Notes: a model not told the origin generated them from the sequence alone. 64,000 bases of DNA from Taudactylus pleione (GCA_031769625.1 JAUIMM010000124.1:4354501-4418500); one strand, 5' to 3'; positions 45,697 through 56,535 are shown, counted from the stretch's first letter. Numbers and translations are program-made.

Positions 45697-46249
45697 AGCA
45701 GTAACGAGCAATCCAAACAGATCCGAGATAGAGTAGCGGGCGCTGGCCGTGCGGGAGAGTCCGGGAGGTGACTGTGCAGAGCGGAGACTCAGCCTCGGGG
45801 AGCTGGGCGGCGGCGCCCTCCGCCTTGGCTGATGCGAAGTCCGGCGTGAGACATGCACACTACGCCCTGGATCCCGGGAGAAGGCGGAGGAAGAATTACT
45901 CTCGGTGTAGCGCTCCTTCTCTCGCCTTCCTCAGCTGCACCGCTCCTGGGAGGGGAGGAGGGAGAGGACGGGGAGGTGAGGGGGAGGGGAAGCGGCTCGC
46001 TGATTGGCTGCGGCCTCAGTCACCAGAGGAGCCCCCCCTCTTCACACTGCCAAAAGCTCACAACAACTCCGGGCTTAACCCTTTCATGTGCCGAGAATGC
46101 AGGCGGCACTTGCGGGACAGTGCTGTACCCCGGGCCAGAGAGTAGTGCCCATATACAAGCGGACACACAGACACCCGCTCACTCACGCTCTCTCACCGGG
46201 CGCCGCCGGGTTCCCGCCTCTCTCAGGCTCGCGCTGGCATAGCCGCCGG

Positions 46250-46257
46250 TGACGTCA
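46250..46257. promoter_or_regulatory. Perfect CRE upstream of IRF2BP2
   Basis: TGACGTCA about 550 bases before the start codon, inside the CpG island. It would bind CREB/ATF proteins. Motif and position only. Confidence 0.5.
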
Positions 46258-46337
46258 CGAACCGTTGTGATTCCAAGTTCTCTATTTACTTGATTCTTCG
46301 ACAGTCCCCATGCAGCAGCAGCAGCCGCCGCCTCTCC

Positions 46338-46350
46338 TGTGCGCAGGCGC
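46338..46350. promoter_or_regulatory. NRF1-like site upstream of IRF2BP2
   Basis: TGCGCAGGCGCAG is close to the NRF1 palindrome YGCGCAYGCGCR. NRF1 sites are common in CpG-island promoters. Confidence 0.45.
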
Positions 46351-46420
46351 AGTAACTGTCACTGGCCTGCACGCCCACGCTTCCTCGCCTCCTCTCCATC
46401 CCCCTCAATTCTTTGAACTG

Positions 46421-47597
46421 CTGCCAAGACAACAAACAAGAGGAGAGGAGGAGAGCGGCGGCTGCTGCTGCGGGAGAGCTAGCACTGACTCAGTACTATG
46501 CCCTGTGTGCAGGGCTGGGGGAGGGGACTGGCACTCATCGTCTTATGATGCAATCACAATCCTTTGTACAATTACATTCCTTGTATTTATTTCTGTACGT
46601 TGTTTCCGTTCAGTTTCCTAAATGTCACTTTTGGGTGCCCGGATTCCTCAGTGTGTTACAGCTACTAAAGGGTGAAACTTTCTCCAATCACTTTGTATAT
46701 CTAATGGAAGGGTAGATATTACTGTAATGGCGGCGTATTTCATGTCAGGAAAACAAGCATACAAGACCTTTCTCATCTGTGTTATGCGGCTTTTACCCCT
46801 ATCCCTGTATTCCTGCACAGACAGGCATGGGCATGCAGCTGGCACACTTGTGTACTAACAGAGCCGTGTGTGAAGGTTAGGGTGGGTCACTGTTCTCTCC
46901 ATGTGAATGGAAAAATCTAACTGGTTAATAATTAGTCAAATGCGTGGAGTAAGAGCCAAGTCCTTCCAGAAATATCTTCTCTGCTGCCACAGGCAGATCC
47001 CACCCTCTCCCACAGGACGTTCTTCCTACTGTTACTTCTTTCTTTTTTTAACCGCTACCAGCCATTATTTCACACTCTCCCTGTTATGACTTATACAAGG
47101 CTGGAAATATACCACTGTTGTCCCCACCCCCTCCTATTCTGTTGTTTAATGCTGCTGAATCACTTCGCCAAAGGCGCTTGCGTTAGCAGGAAAAAGAGAG
47201 GTCAAAAGCTCAGAGTGCTGCAACTAGCTTTCAAAACACATTGCAAATGTTAACGTATGCTCAACAGACACAGGGAAATCACACGTTAACCCACACGCTG
47301 CCACAAGCCACAAATCTTATTTATTCCATTCTTGTATGCAGTTATTCTTAGCTCTTGGGAAACTGTGTCTGTCCTAAGCACCCTTGGGAAGTCAGGTGAG
47401 GGTCATTCCCCTGAGACCAAGCTCCTCAAAAATTGATCCTGCAGGCTTTGCAGCACTGGGAGCAATTCAAATGGATGGCATGTAAATATGGAAGTGCCAC
47501 ATTTGCCCAACAGTTACCTTTTGGCTTGTGCAAATTGGAGTGCTCCCGACCCTCGATCCTGCAATTGGAGGGCCCAATATCATGAGGGGCAAGGGCT
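46421..47597. other. Upstream flank, no gene
   Basis: Mostly single-copy-looking sequence. Short frames at 46413-46715 and 46907-47089 have no family features. Nothing further recognised. Confidence 0.4.
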
Positions 47598-48841
47598 AAG
47601 GGGCATATTCATGGAAAAGGGTAAAAGCCGGAAACAGTAAATGCATTGAAAAAGCCGGAACTCCATAGTAAGTGTATTAGAAAAGCTGGAAATCCTATTA
47701 CATGTATTGAAAAAGCCAGAAATCCATAGTACATGTATTAGAAAAGCCGGAAATCATAGTAAATGTATTGAAAAAGCCGGAAATACATTGTAAATGTATT
47801 GAAAAAGCCAGAAATACAAAGTAAATGTATTAGAAAAGCCGAAAAACCAGAGTAAATGTATTAGAGAAGACGGAAATCATAGCAAATGTATTAGAAAAGA
47901 CGGAAATCCAGAGTAAATTATTAGAAAAGACGGAAATCCATAGTAAATGTATAAGAAAAACCGGAAATCCATAGTAAATGTATTAGAAAAGATGGAAATC
48001 ATAGTAAATGTATTAGAGAAGACTGAAATCATAGTAAATGTATTAGAAAAGACAGAAATCCATAGTAAATGTATGAGAAAAACCGAAAATCCAAAGTAAA
48101 TGTATTAGAAAAGCCGAAAATCCAGAGTAAATGTATTAGCAAAGACGGAAATCCAGAGTAAATGTATTAGAAAAGACGGAAATCCATAGTAAATGTATAA
48201 GAAAAGCCGGAAATCCAGAGTAAATGTATTAGAAAAGATGGAAATCTATAGTAAATGTATGATTGCCGGCTTTTTCAATGCATTTACTATAATTTCCAGT
48301 TTTTTAATGCAATTTACTATGATTTCCGGCTTTTTCAATACATGTAATATGATTTCTGGCTTTTCTTATACATTTGCTATGATTTCCAGCTTTTCTTATA
48401 CATTTGCTATGATTTCCGGCTTTTCTAATACATTTACTCTGGATTTCCGGCTTTTCTCATACATTTGCTATGATTTCCGGCTTTTCTCATACATTTACTA
48501 TTGATTTCCGGCTTTTCTTATACATTTACTATGATTTCCAGCGTTTCAAAAACATTTACTATATATTTCCGGCTTTTTCAATACATGTAATATGATTTCT
48601 GGCTTCTCTTATACATTTGCTATGATTTCCGGCTTTTCTAATACATTTTCTATGATTTCCGGCTTTTCTAATACATTTACTATGGATTTCTGGCTTTTCT
48701 AATACATTTACTATATATTTACGGCTTTTCTCATACATTTGCTATTGATTTCCGGCTTTTTCAATACACTTTACATTGTTTCCAGGTTTTTCAATGCAGT
48801 TACTATGTTTCCGGCTTTTACCCACACCCCATATTCATTAT
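47598..48841. repeat. 1.24-kb palindrome made of two opposed minisatellite arrays
   Basis: From 47628 to about 48262, some 21 units of about 30 bases follow the pattern attagaaaagccggaaatcc / atagtaaatgt. From about 48264 to 48830, some 19 units of the reverse complement follow (tttccggcttttctaatac). The outer edges also pair: gggtaaaagccggaaacag at the left, and gtttccggcttttacccac at the right. The whole is thus one long inverted repeat whose arms are tandem arrays. The units differ from each other by several bases. It probably began as a hairpin MITE. Confidence 0.9.
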
Positions 48842-49034
48842 CAGGATCTAGACACGATAATTATAATTTTCTATTGTGGCAATAAGAAATTAAGGATCAC
48901 CCCAATGTATTAAAAAAGTACACGGGCTCCTATAGGAGCCTGTACCTGCGATGGGGTAGAAATGTATTGACCGCTAATGCAATAACAACTTTTTCTCCAA
49001 GACCTCAGCACATTTCTTTGCAAGTGTTAGAAAA

Positions 49035-49363
49035 GGGGGTGATTCAATTCAGCGGGAGTTGAATAGTGCCGGGAAGTTGGTCCCGGAGCTAGTCAATTCA
49101 GCGCACTGTTTAGTCCGACACTTACAAGTTAACATGGGTTTCTAGTCATGAGAACCGGCATTCTCCAACTAAAGTGTTGGCCGCAAGGCTGTTAGTGCAG
49201 CGCTAAGACGGGAAACAGCCTCGCGGCTGGCACTTTCGTCGGATATCTCGTCGCATACTCAGGATGGTGCGAGAAGAAATCATTTAGTTGATCTAAATGG
49301 ACTGAATAGCTCCGGGAGCTCCCTCCCAGCGCTATCAACAGTGCGCTGAATTCAATCGACCCC
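49035..49363. mobile_element. Harbinger-like MITE
   Basis: Ends gggggtgattcaattcagcg and gcgctgaattcaatcgacccc, same family as 32842-33121. Inner pairs include gaatagtgccggga / tcccagcgctat. The target duplication is not clear. Confidence 0.75.
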
Positions 49364-49729
49364 AGAGAGTTCTGGGGAGGAATACTTCCGGTACCTTTTG
49401 CGGATTGTAGCGTATAGGCTACAATGACTAACGCCAACTGAAGATGGCATAAGCTACCGGTGGCCAAACATTTTGGAGCTTGGTAAATTTGGCAAATAAG
49501 CAGCCCCCATAGATATCTGCTGCTGTCCCCCATACTTACATCCCACGAATACTTAATATTTGTGTTTTTGGGTGATTTTCATCAAATATTTGTTGATAAA
49601 TAGGACCCTTAATGAGTTCTGTTCACATATATTGTAATAATTATATTAAGGTTGAGGGGCATATTTATTATAAGGCTCTAGACCCGACATAATTTCTAAT
49701 CACCGCTTATCGTGGCAATAAAAAATGAA
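49364..49729. other. Short spacer of worn repeats
   Basis: Words such as ctgcagactgcagcctatag occur here and again near 50057, suggesting an old repeat. No gene. Confidence 0.35.
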
Positions 49730-49901
49730 GGGGTATATTTACTACAGTGCGGGTTTTTAGAAGTGGAGATGCTGCCCATAGCAACCAATCATATTCCGAT
49801 TAACATTTATCTAGCACCTTCTAGAAGATAATGGCTAGAATCTGGTTGCTATGGGCAACATCTCCGCAACTCAAAACCTGCATCTTTAGTAAGTATACCC
49901 C
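49730..49901. mobile_element. Short hairpin MITE
   Basis: Ends ggggtatatttactacagtg and ctttagtaagtatacccc, and inner pairs gagatgctgcccatagcaacc / ggttgctatgggcaacatctc, pair over most of the 172 bases. Flanks GAA and TAA are close to the TWA pattern. Confidence 0.8.
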
Positions 49902-51249
49902 TAAGAATTATCAGTATTTATTAATAATCACACGCAGGGACTGGGGCTCTGGCAAGAAATCAAGTGATTGCTTCGGGGCACCAGTACAGTTCTGAGTATG
50001 TGTAAGTGGAGAGTGCCGGAGAGGGATTCTACGAGTCTCTCATCTGGTAAATTCTGCAGACTGCAGCCTATAGGCATCAATGGCTAACACCATCTTGGTA
50101 AATTCTGCAATTAAGCAGCCCCCATGGAAATCTGTGGGCTACTTTAGTGATCGAAAACTGCAGTAGATATCCCTATGACTTGATGCAAATGCAAAGTCCT
50201 TCACTTGTCTATATCTGTGCGTCTAAATGTGTAAGGAATGAGACGCCCACTTTCAGCATCCTTACTTGCAGAAATACTGATTTACACGCCACCATGCCTG
50301 TGTTTGGCCTCCTATGTGAGTGGTCACTGATGCTCCCATAACTCGCCCATAAGAAGGACCATCTCCGTGCATATGCAAAGATACCTCCCTGTCACCAGAA
50401 ACACCCACTCCAACTATTTTGTACATTAATAAGAACAAATTAACTTTGAATATTAAATATACTTTTATCATTTTACTGATTTCAATTCTGTAAAAAAATG
50501 TTTCATTTTGATGTGCTACAAAAAATACTTCTGAGGGTGTGGCACTTAAAAAGGATGGAAATTTCATGTAGGGTTTTTTTGTTTTAACCTGGCACATTGT
50601 GTGATCCTTCCCTCCTCTTTCTTCTGTTTACTTAGCAATTCTGCAATAATGGTCTTTACCATGACTAAATGTGTGAGAATCTCTGTGGCTTAGAATAGCC
50701 CATAAGGAGCAAGAAAAGGGAAGACATTTAATAGCCAGAGAGCAGTTCAGTAACCCTGTGTCCTTGAGTAGCTGGTTCCCTGAGGGCACTGAAAACTATA
50801 CCATCAGACACTATCAATGTGGTTAAATTCTAATGTATGGGTAAAGTAATTCTATAATGTATATTACTGATTCTTAACAGCCCTGCTTTATTGCCACAGT
50901 GGCATGAATGTATATATAGTTCTTGTTCTTTGCTTCGTCTTCATGAATAAGTGAGGTCACAGCATATTTGCCTACTTTTGGAAAAAGTAGATTGTGAAAG
51001 CAACACCTATGAGCGCTGCAGTAAAGTGGGCGTGTACTGCTACATCTGAGAGAAGCATCATAAAATTGATTTAAGTTAGGGATGGACAGCGGAAGCCCGG
51101 CATCAAATAATTCCCGGGCTTCCGACATCAAATCATGCGATGCGATGGCAACTAGCCATGGCATCGCACCAATTTGTTACTATAACCATCGCGATGGTTA
51201 TAGTACTGGGTGAAAATGGGGTGGGGGCCTTGGGAAAGGGGACGGATCC
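49902..51249. other. Stretch without a supported gene
   Basis: Includes degraded repeat words but no coding block. A 111-codon minus-strand frame (50262-50597) has no family features. Confidence 0.35.
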
Positions 51250-51345
51250 TCAGCACCCCCCGCCCATGTCACTTAGGGCCGTGGTGGGAAACAAACCCAC
51301 AACCTCAGTGCTCTGATGTATGCAACCACCGCACATTGCAGTTAA
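51250..51345 (-). mobile_element. tRNA-derived SINE head
   Basis: The minus strand reads a run with agcactgaggttgtgggttt and ttcccaccacggccctaagt, which matches the tRNA-like promoter head (B-box region) of the same SINE family whose body is at 22925-23115. The body is missing here. Confidence 0.6.
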
Positions 51346-51594
51346 TTGAATTGTTTCCTTGCAGAGAAAGCCCTGCTTGCAAGAGCTTACATTCTATAGG
51401 GGATGTGAGCGGACACCTAGAGGACATTATCACTTTAATAAATGGACAAAACTCCCAGTTGGTTCTTAGTAAACATAATACTACTCAATCCACATGGCAA
51501 CTTTCGCTGACTGCTAATATACACTTTACATAATGCAAAATGAATGTCAGGGACATGCTCCTTTTTGGGTTTGATTTTAAATAAAACATTGTGT

Positions 51595-52078
51595 TACATT
51601 CTAAGAGGTCTATGTATGTACTAATAATCGCGGTACTGCCGCGATTATTATCGGTTCAAGTCGCAGGGGATATTTACATTTTTTATGAAAATATCCCTGC
51701 TATGTACCAAGGGGAACTCGCAGGGACAGTGGTTGCGGTAACCGCTGTCCCTGCCAGTTATATCCCCGGAAAATTGTGGAAGACTTTCACAGAAGTGAAA
51801 TACTTCCTTGGGGGAAGCTGTCTCTGCGCATGCACACAGTGTCAGTTTCCAGGGCCGGTCAGGGGCAGGTAGAGAGAGATTGAAAGATCTCCCTCCTGCC
51901 CCTAGAGCCCCCATAGGCTTACAGTAGTTTAGATCTTGTGTAAATTACTGTGGCTAAACTCTGAAAAGCTTAGCTTTTTTGGAGTTTAGTACATAGGGGT
52001 CAGATGGGACTGCGATCTGCAGTGCTAATTCGCACTTTGCCAGAGATTTCTGTGAAATCTCCTTCCATTTTGCTTTTA
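51595..52078. mobile_element. MITE-like repeat, first copy
   Basis: Words taataatcgcggtactgccg, aaatatccctgctatg and gtccctgccagttatatccc recur in the same order at 60295-60580. It contains a hairpin at 51622-51650. The end lies in the inverted-repeat region that follows. Confidence 0.6.
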
Positions 52079-52255
52079 GGGGCATATGTATCAAAGCTTG
52101 ATGTGAGATAAAATTGTGAGATATATATCACCAACCAATCAGCTACTAACTTACATTTTGCAGGCTGTGTTTAAGAAATGATAGTTTGGAGCTGATTGGT
52201 TGGTGATATATAGTTCACAATTTTAACTCACATCAAGCTTTGATACATATGCCCC
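52079..52255. mobile_element. Hairpin MITE with TTA duplication
   Basis: Ends GGGGCATATGTATCAAAGC and GCTTTGATACATATGCCCC, flanked by TTA (52076-52078 and 52256-52258). Inner pairs ccaaccaatcagct / agctgattggttgg. 177 bp. Confidence 0.88.
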
Positions 52256-52459
52256 TTAGTACATAGGTACACTACATTAAATTATGCAGAAACTGCAGTT
52301 TCTGCATAATTTTATGAAAAAAACATCTTCCCGACTGTCTAATCCCGGCAGGGGTCTAATGACGGGTGTCGAGATCCCGATGCCTGTCATTTTACCTACG
52401 CCTGGGGCCCGACGCCCAATCAAAGGTAAGCCAGGTGGTGGGCGTGGACTGCCACGTGG

Positions 52460-52690
52460 GGGGAGTGTTAGGTTAGGGGCTCCCGGGGGGACTTAGGGTT
52501 AGGCACCCCCCGGCAGGGTTAGGCTAGGGGAAGGGAGGGTTAGGTACCCCCGGGGGGAGGTTAGGGTTAGGCACCACCCCAGGGCACTTATGTGTAGGCT
52601 GCGGGGAAGGGGGGATTAGGGTTAGGCACCTGGGTGGAGGTCAGGGTTAGGCACCCCTAAGGAGTGGGGGGGGGGTTAGGTTAGCAAACA
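52460..52690 (+). repeat. Minisatellite with ttagggttaggcac units
   Basis: At least five irregular units of about 40-50 bases share gttagggttaggcaccccc and a G-rich part. The ttaggg words echo the telomere repeat, but the arrays are interrupted and the unit is longer. Confidence 0.75.
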
Positions 52691-52748
52691 GAGAAAATAC
52701 ATGTCGGGATCTTCACTGCCGGTGTTCCAGCATTGGTATTCAAACCAT

Positions 52749-53358
52749 GGACCTGATTCAGACCCGTTTGCTAGTTGTGGCCGCTCGCTCACAGCGAATG
52801 GAAATTCAGCTAAGTGATGTCAAGGCATTCGCTCGCACACCAAGAAATAAGCACGCCCACTATGTCTTGGCGAGCGAACACTTTGTGTTTATAGACGCCC
52901 ACCAGCCTGTCTTTAGCCGCTCACTAGTGTACGTCATCTCCAGGAAGTATATACAACCATCGGTACATTGGGAACCATCGGATCAGACAGCAGCGCTTGC
53001 GGTTGACTGTACCCTAACGCAAGCACTGTGAGCAGTTCTGTGTAAAAATCTACCAGGTGACGTGTACTATGATGCTGCCTGTTAATTATGCATACCTCTG
53101 AAACAGTGTTGAAATACTCTGGCATGCCTGCATCCACAACTCCACTCCCCCATTACTACTGCCCTGCCCCTGTTACCAGCCTCAAACGGCCTCTCCTGTC
53201 ACTCATTCCACTGGGCTATCCTGGCAGGGCGAGCGAGCACATTCCGATCACTCATACTAGTTTGTGCACGCGCACTGCGAACTATACGCATGCGCACATT
53301 AGCGAACATCGTCTGCAACGAGCGGCCGCTTGCTAGCAAACGGGTCTGAATCAGGTCC
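52749..53358. mobile_element. MITE with GGACCTGATTCAGACCCG ends
   Basis: Inverted ends of at least 26 bases (ggacctgattcagacccg / cgggtctgaatcaggtcc), flanked by CAT on both sides. 610 bp, with inner cgctcgc / gcgagcg pairs. A related, more worn element starts near 53986. Confidence 0.82.
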
Positions 53359-53388
53359 CATGTCCGGCAGTATTTCATACAGGCATTT

Positions 53389-53489
53389 TGCAAGCTGTGT
53401 TTAAGAAATGATAGTTTGGAGCTGATTGGTTGGTGATATATATTTCACCATTTTATCTCACATCAAGCTTTGATACATAGGCCCCTTAG
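53389..53489. mobile_element. Right half of a hairpin MITE
   Basis: The same sequence as the right half of 52079-52255, from gcaagctgtgtttaagaaatg to catcaagctttgatacatag; the left half is absent. Confidence 0.75.
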
Positions 53490-53575
53490 GGGCCTATGTA
53501 TCAAGCTGTTTTTTCATAAAATTATGCAGAAACTGCAGTTTCTGCATAATTTTATGTAGTGTACCTATGTACTAA

Positions 53576-53752
53576 GGGGCATATGTATCAAAGCTTGATG
53601 TGAGTTAAAATTGTGAAATATATATCACCAACCACTCAACTCTAAATTATCATTTATTAAACACAGCCTGCAAAATGTAAGCTAGAAGCTGATTGGTTGA
53701 TGATATATATCTCACAATTTTATCTCACATCAAGCTTTGATACATATGCCCC
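53576..53752. mobile_element. Hairpin MITE in the right arm
   Basis: Ends GGGGCATATGTATCAAAGC and GCTTTGATACATATGCCCC, flanked by TAA and TTA. Same family as 52079-52255. Confidence 0.85.
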
Positions 53753-54830
53753 TTATAATACATTGATCGAGTTGTTCATTCAAAACAGGAAACACTTGAA
53801 TGAGAGTTTAAATATTGAGAGTTTTTTGATTCTGAATAACATGCAAGTTTGCATGTTCTGTTACTTTATTACATTGGCTGAGTTTAAAAATGTTTGAGTT
53901 TTCTCACCCATTTTCTAAACTCTCACCCTATTACATTTGGCCCCAGGTTTCCATCATACTACAGATGCACTTTATGAACACTGGGCCTGATTCAGAGATG
54001 GACGGTATTGCACAGTCGCACAGAAGCGCTGTGAAATATCGGCCAACAAAATGTAAATGCTGCAGGTGGTGTTTGAAATAGACACCTCCTTCCTGCATCT
54101 GCGAGATCCGAGTGCAGCGTCCGTAGATGTTGGCTTGGATCACCATCGTGATCAGACCGCATAAGCTGAAGTTGAACTCAGCCTGGCCGGGTCCTGGCCG
54201 ACGCAGACCCAAGCCTGTCCCTCCCGGAAAATAAGGATTTTTTCCTGGAAAGGTGGCCAGCCACACCCCCTCTCTGCCCCCCAAACTCCGCAGCATGTCA
54301 ATCATACTGTAGCTTGGGGGAGGTCTTCGCGGGAGATTGTAGGACCTGTTCTGGACATGCGCAGATCTCTAAATATCAGAGGCCCACTGTCTTAGATCCC
54401 ACAACTGACATGGTGTTTACTGCAAAAAAAACTAGTACTAAAGCCAGGTACACATTAGCAGATGTGTACCCAGCGCGGTATCACCAGTGACAGGATGCAG
54501 CAAGTGCATACACACTTGCCGATGCTGGGTCCCACAGGGGGTGGGACGTGTCACCTGTTTTTGAATAGACGTTTTGTGCAAAGCTGTTTAAAATCTATCT
54601 CTTTCTAATCTCTCTTTATCCACCCATCCATCCATCTACATTATCTCTGTATTTACCCTTTGAACTCCTTAAAATGACATAAGCAACTTAATTGCAAAAT
54701 ATCTGCAACTGTGCAATGATTATATAATATTGAGAGAGAAAACTAAAGGGTAGTTAGATAATAATGCTAGCATGTGGGCATTATTCATCCTAATTAGTAT
54801 TAGTTTGCATATTTATGCGTCCTCGTCATT
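53753..54830. other. Worn repeats, no gene
   Basis: A MITE with ends gggcctgattcagagatg and agatctctaaatatcagaggccc spans about 53986-54386. After it come MITE-end words (ggtacacattagcagatgtgtacc) near 54448. Nothing coding. Confidence 0.45.
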
Positions 54831-55130
54831 GTTGCTCCTGAATGATCTTAAATGGCCAGTGTCATGGTTAAAATTCCCATTCACATAGTGCGTTTGGAGC
54901 TTCATAGGCCTTCTTCCATATTCAGCAGTGGCTGATAAGGCAGAAGCCTGTTTACGTGAGCTGGAGGACAGAGCAGGGAGGAGGGATGGCACAGTGCCAG
55001 TAGTGCTGGAGGGCTGTAACAGACGCATGCGCAAGCCCGATATGACTGCGTGTCTGTAGCACTAGCATGACATTCCAAGGAGACAGAGAATGTCAGTGCT
55101 GCGTCACCCCTCTCTCCCTCCCTCTCTCTC
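54831..55130. promoter_or_regulatory. Candidate upstream promoter or lncRNA start
   Basis: A single-copy-looking, moderately CpG-rich segment with an NRF1-like TGCGCATGCG on the minus strand (55023-55032). A short open frame (54813-55034, minus) shows no family. It could be a regulatory region or first exon of a non-coding transcript near IRF2BP2. Weak evidence. Confidence 0.25.
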
Positions 55131-55908
55131 TCTCACACACATAGCTAATACCAAACATCGTCTGTGTGCAGACGGCCAAATATAGCTCTCTCTGAGCTCC
55201 CTGACAACTCTATAACTTCTCTTGTTTTGTATCATGTTACAAAATAATGTAAATCATGTAGTACAACCTCTCATCAGGATGTTGATAATACTTCCATTTT
55301 TTTTTTTTTGTTAAATATGCCTGTAGTGTCGCAGGAGTGATTTAATAGTAAAGTATAATAATAGGTAACATGCTAGAGACAGACACTGACAGCCTTTGTC
55401 TGTGAAGTAGCCAGTGTACTATTAGGCTGAGAAATAATACAGGCGTCATTTTACGAAGTAACAAAGACCTAATTGTATTATATGTGCAACAACAGGATTG
55501 GTCGGTTTGGCTGAGGGCAGGATGTTCTGCTGACGTCTGTACTGTTGCTACTTGAAATGCCTGTTTCATAAGAGTGAAGTTTATGGAAGGAAAAAAAACC
55601 GATCTCGCGTTACATGATGGATTTTTTTTTAACTTGTGCTGCAGACACATCACTGACTTGTTCTGCATTTGCTTGTGTCCTTGGGAATTTCCAGAGAAGC
55701 AAACTATCCTGCTCTTACTTCGGATCATGTTACAGATTCTTGAGCACACGTTGTAGAACAGTCCAAAGACAGTAGTGCATGTGTAACTAGAATTTACATT
55801 TAGTTTCTCTGTAAAATGGAATGGACACATTTATGGCTGGAAAGTAGCACAGTTATAGTTCCAGGCACTTATGCTTTCGCTGAGATGACGTTTAGCACCC
55901 ATTTACAC
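55131..55908. other. Stretch without a supported gene
   Basis: CT-rich run at 55108-55140, then A/T-rich sequence. A 162-codon minus-strand frame (55342-55830) has no recognisable domain and contains poly-lysine from an A run, so it is not called. Confidence 0.35.
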
Positions 55909-56164
55909 TAGGGATGTGCAGGCTCGGATAGGTTCGAGTTTGCACGTGGAGTTCGGATTTTTCCCTCCAAAAAAACGGAACTCAGAACGAGGCAAAACGT
56001 CATCTTACATGGACGAACATCATCATTCCTGGTCTTTTGTCCAGGAATGATGATGTTCGTCCATGTAAGATGACGTTTTGCCTCGTTCTGAGTTCCGTTT
56101 TTTTGGAGGGAAAAATCCGAACTCCACGTGCAAACTCGAACCTATCCGAGCCTGCACATCCCTA
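55909..56164. mobile_element. Near-perfect 256-bp hairpin MITE, 8-bp target duplication
   Basis: The left arm (from TAGGGATGTGCAGGCTCGG) and the right arm (to CCGAGCCTGCACATCCCTA) are reverse complements over about 124 bases with no mismatch found by eye, around a 7-base loop tcttttg. ATTTACAC flanks both sides (55901-55908 and 56165-56172). The 8-bp duplication and TAGGGATG end fit a hAT family. Arm identity implies recent insertion or arm correction. Confidence 0.93.
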
Positions 56165-56535
56165 ATTTACACCCATAGGGGTGGTCCAGGGGTGCACAGG
56201 ACCAATCATTACCATAGGATAGGTGAATAATATTTTGAATATAAAAAAAAAGTAAAATCAATATGTAATGTTATTGGTACAGTACTTCTCAATTATATGG
56301 GTGCAATTTGAAACAAACCACCCATACTGTATGTCGTGTGCTTATTATTAACCTTGTCATGAGTCGGGTTCTTTTATTTTTTGGGAGATATCCCCTTTTT
56401 CAAGTTATTTATTAGCAAGCAGTTCCCCCTTTTTTGTTGTGTAGAGAGCTCATTCAATATACTGTTGCCTCTAGAGAGCCTTTGGTCAATACCTTAGTAT
56501 CATCTCTAGAATGGCTGACACCTGGAGACTGTAAT

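Larger units (their letters stand above)
45697..46420 (-). promoter_or_regulatory. IRF2BP2: IRF2BP2 CpG-rich promoter and 5' UTR
   Basis: CpG density is high from about 44810 to 46480, covering exon 1 and about 700 bases upstream. No TATA box was seen, which fits a CpG-island promoter. Purine- and pyrimidine-rich runs (45945-46000) and GC boxes are present. The transcription start cannot be placed from sequence alone. Confidence 0.7.
52079..53752. repeat. Long inverted repeat with about 245-bp arms
   Basis: The left arm 52079-52324 and right arm about 53502-53752 are reverse complements. Each contains a hairpin MITE plus the palindrome attatgcagaaactgcagtt / tctgcataat. The 1.2-kb spacer holds a GGTTAGG minisatellite and another MITE. 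Confidence 0.8.

Noticed and set aside
48193..48504. 103-codon frame with repeated MISGFSYTF words
   Set aside because: It is a translation of the minisatellite array and has no start context or family.
47628..48830. Regular ~30-bp repeats that look like a CRISPR array
   Set aside because: There are no unique spacers between units, the units vary, and the second half is the reverse complement. This is a vertebrate minisatellite palindrome.
50262..50597. 111-codon minus-strand frame
   Set aside because: No family features; overlaps repeat-like DNA.
51250..51345. A possible tRNA gene on the minus strand
   Set aside because: B-box-like sequence is present but no cloverleaf could be drawn; it matches the head of a tRNA-derived SINE.
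55342..55830. 162-codon minus-strand frame
   Set aside because: No recognisable domain; composition follows the A/T-rich DNA. It could belong to a non-coding transcript but nothing supports it.
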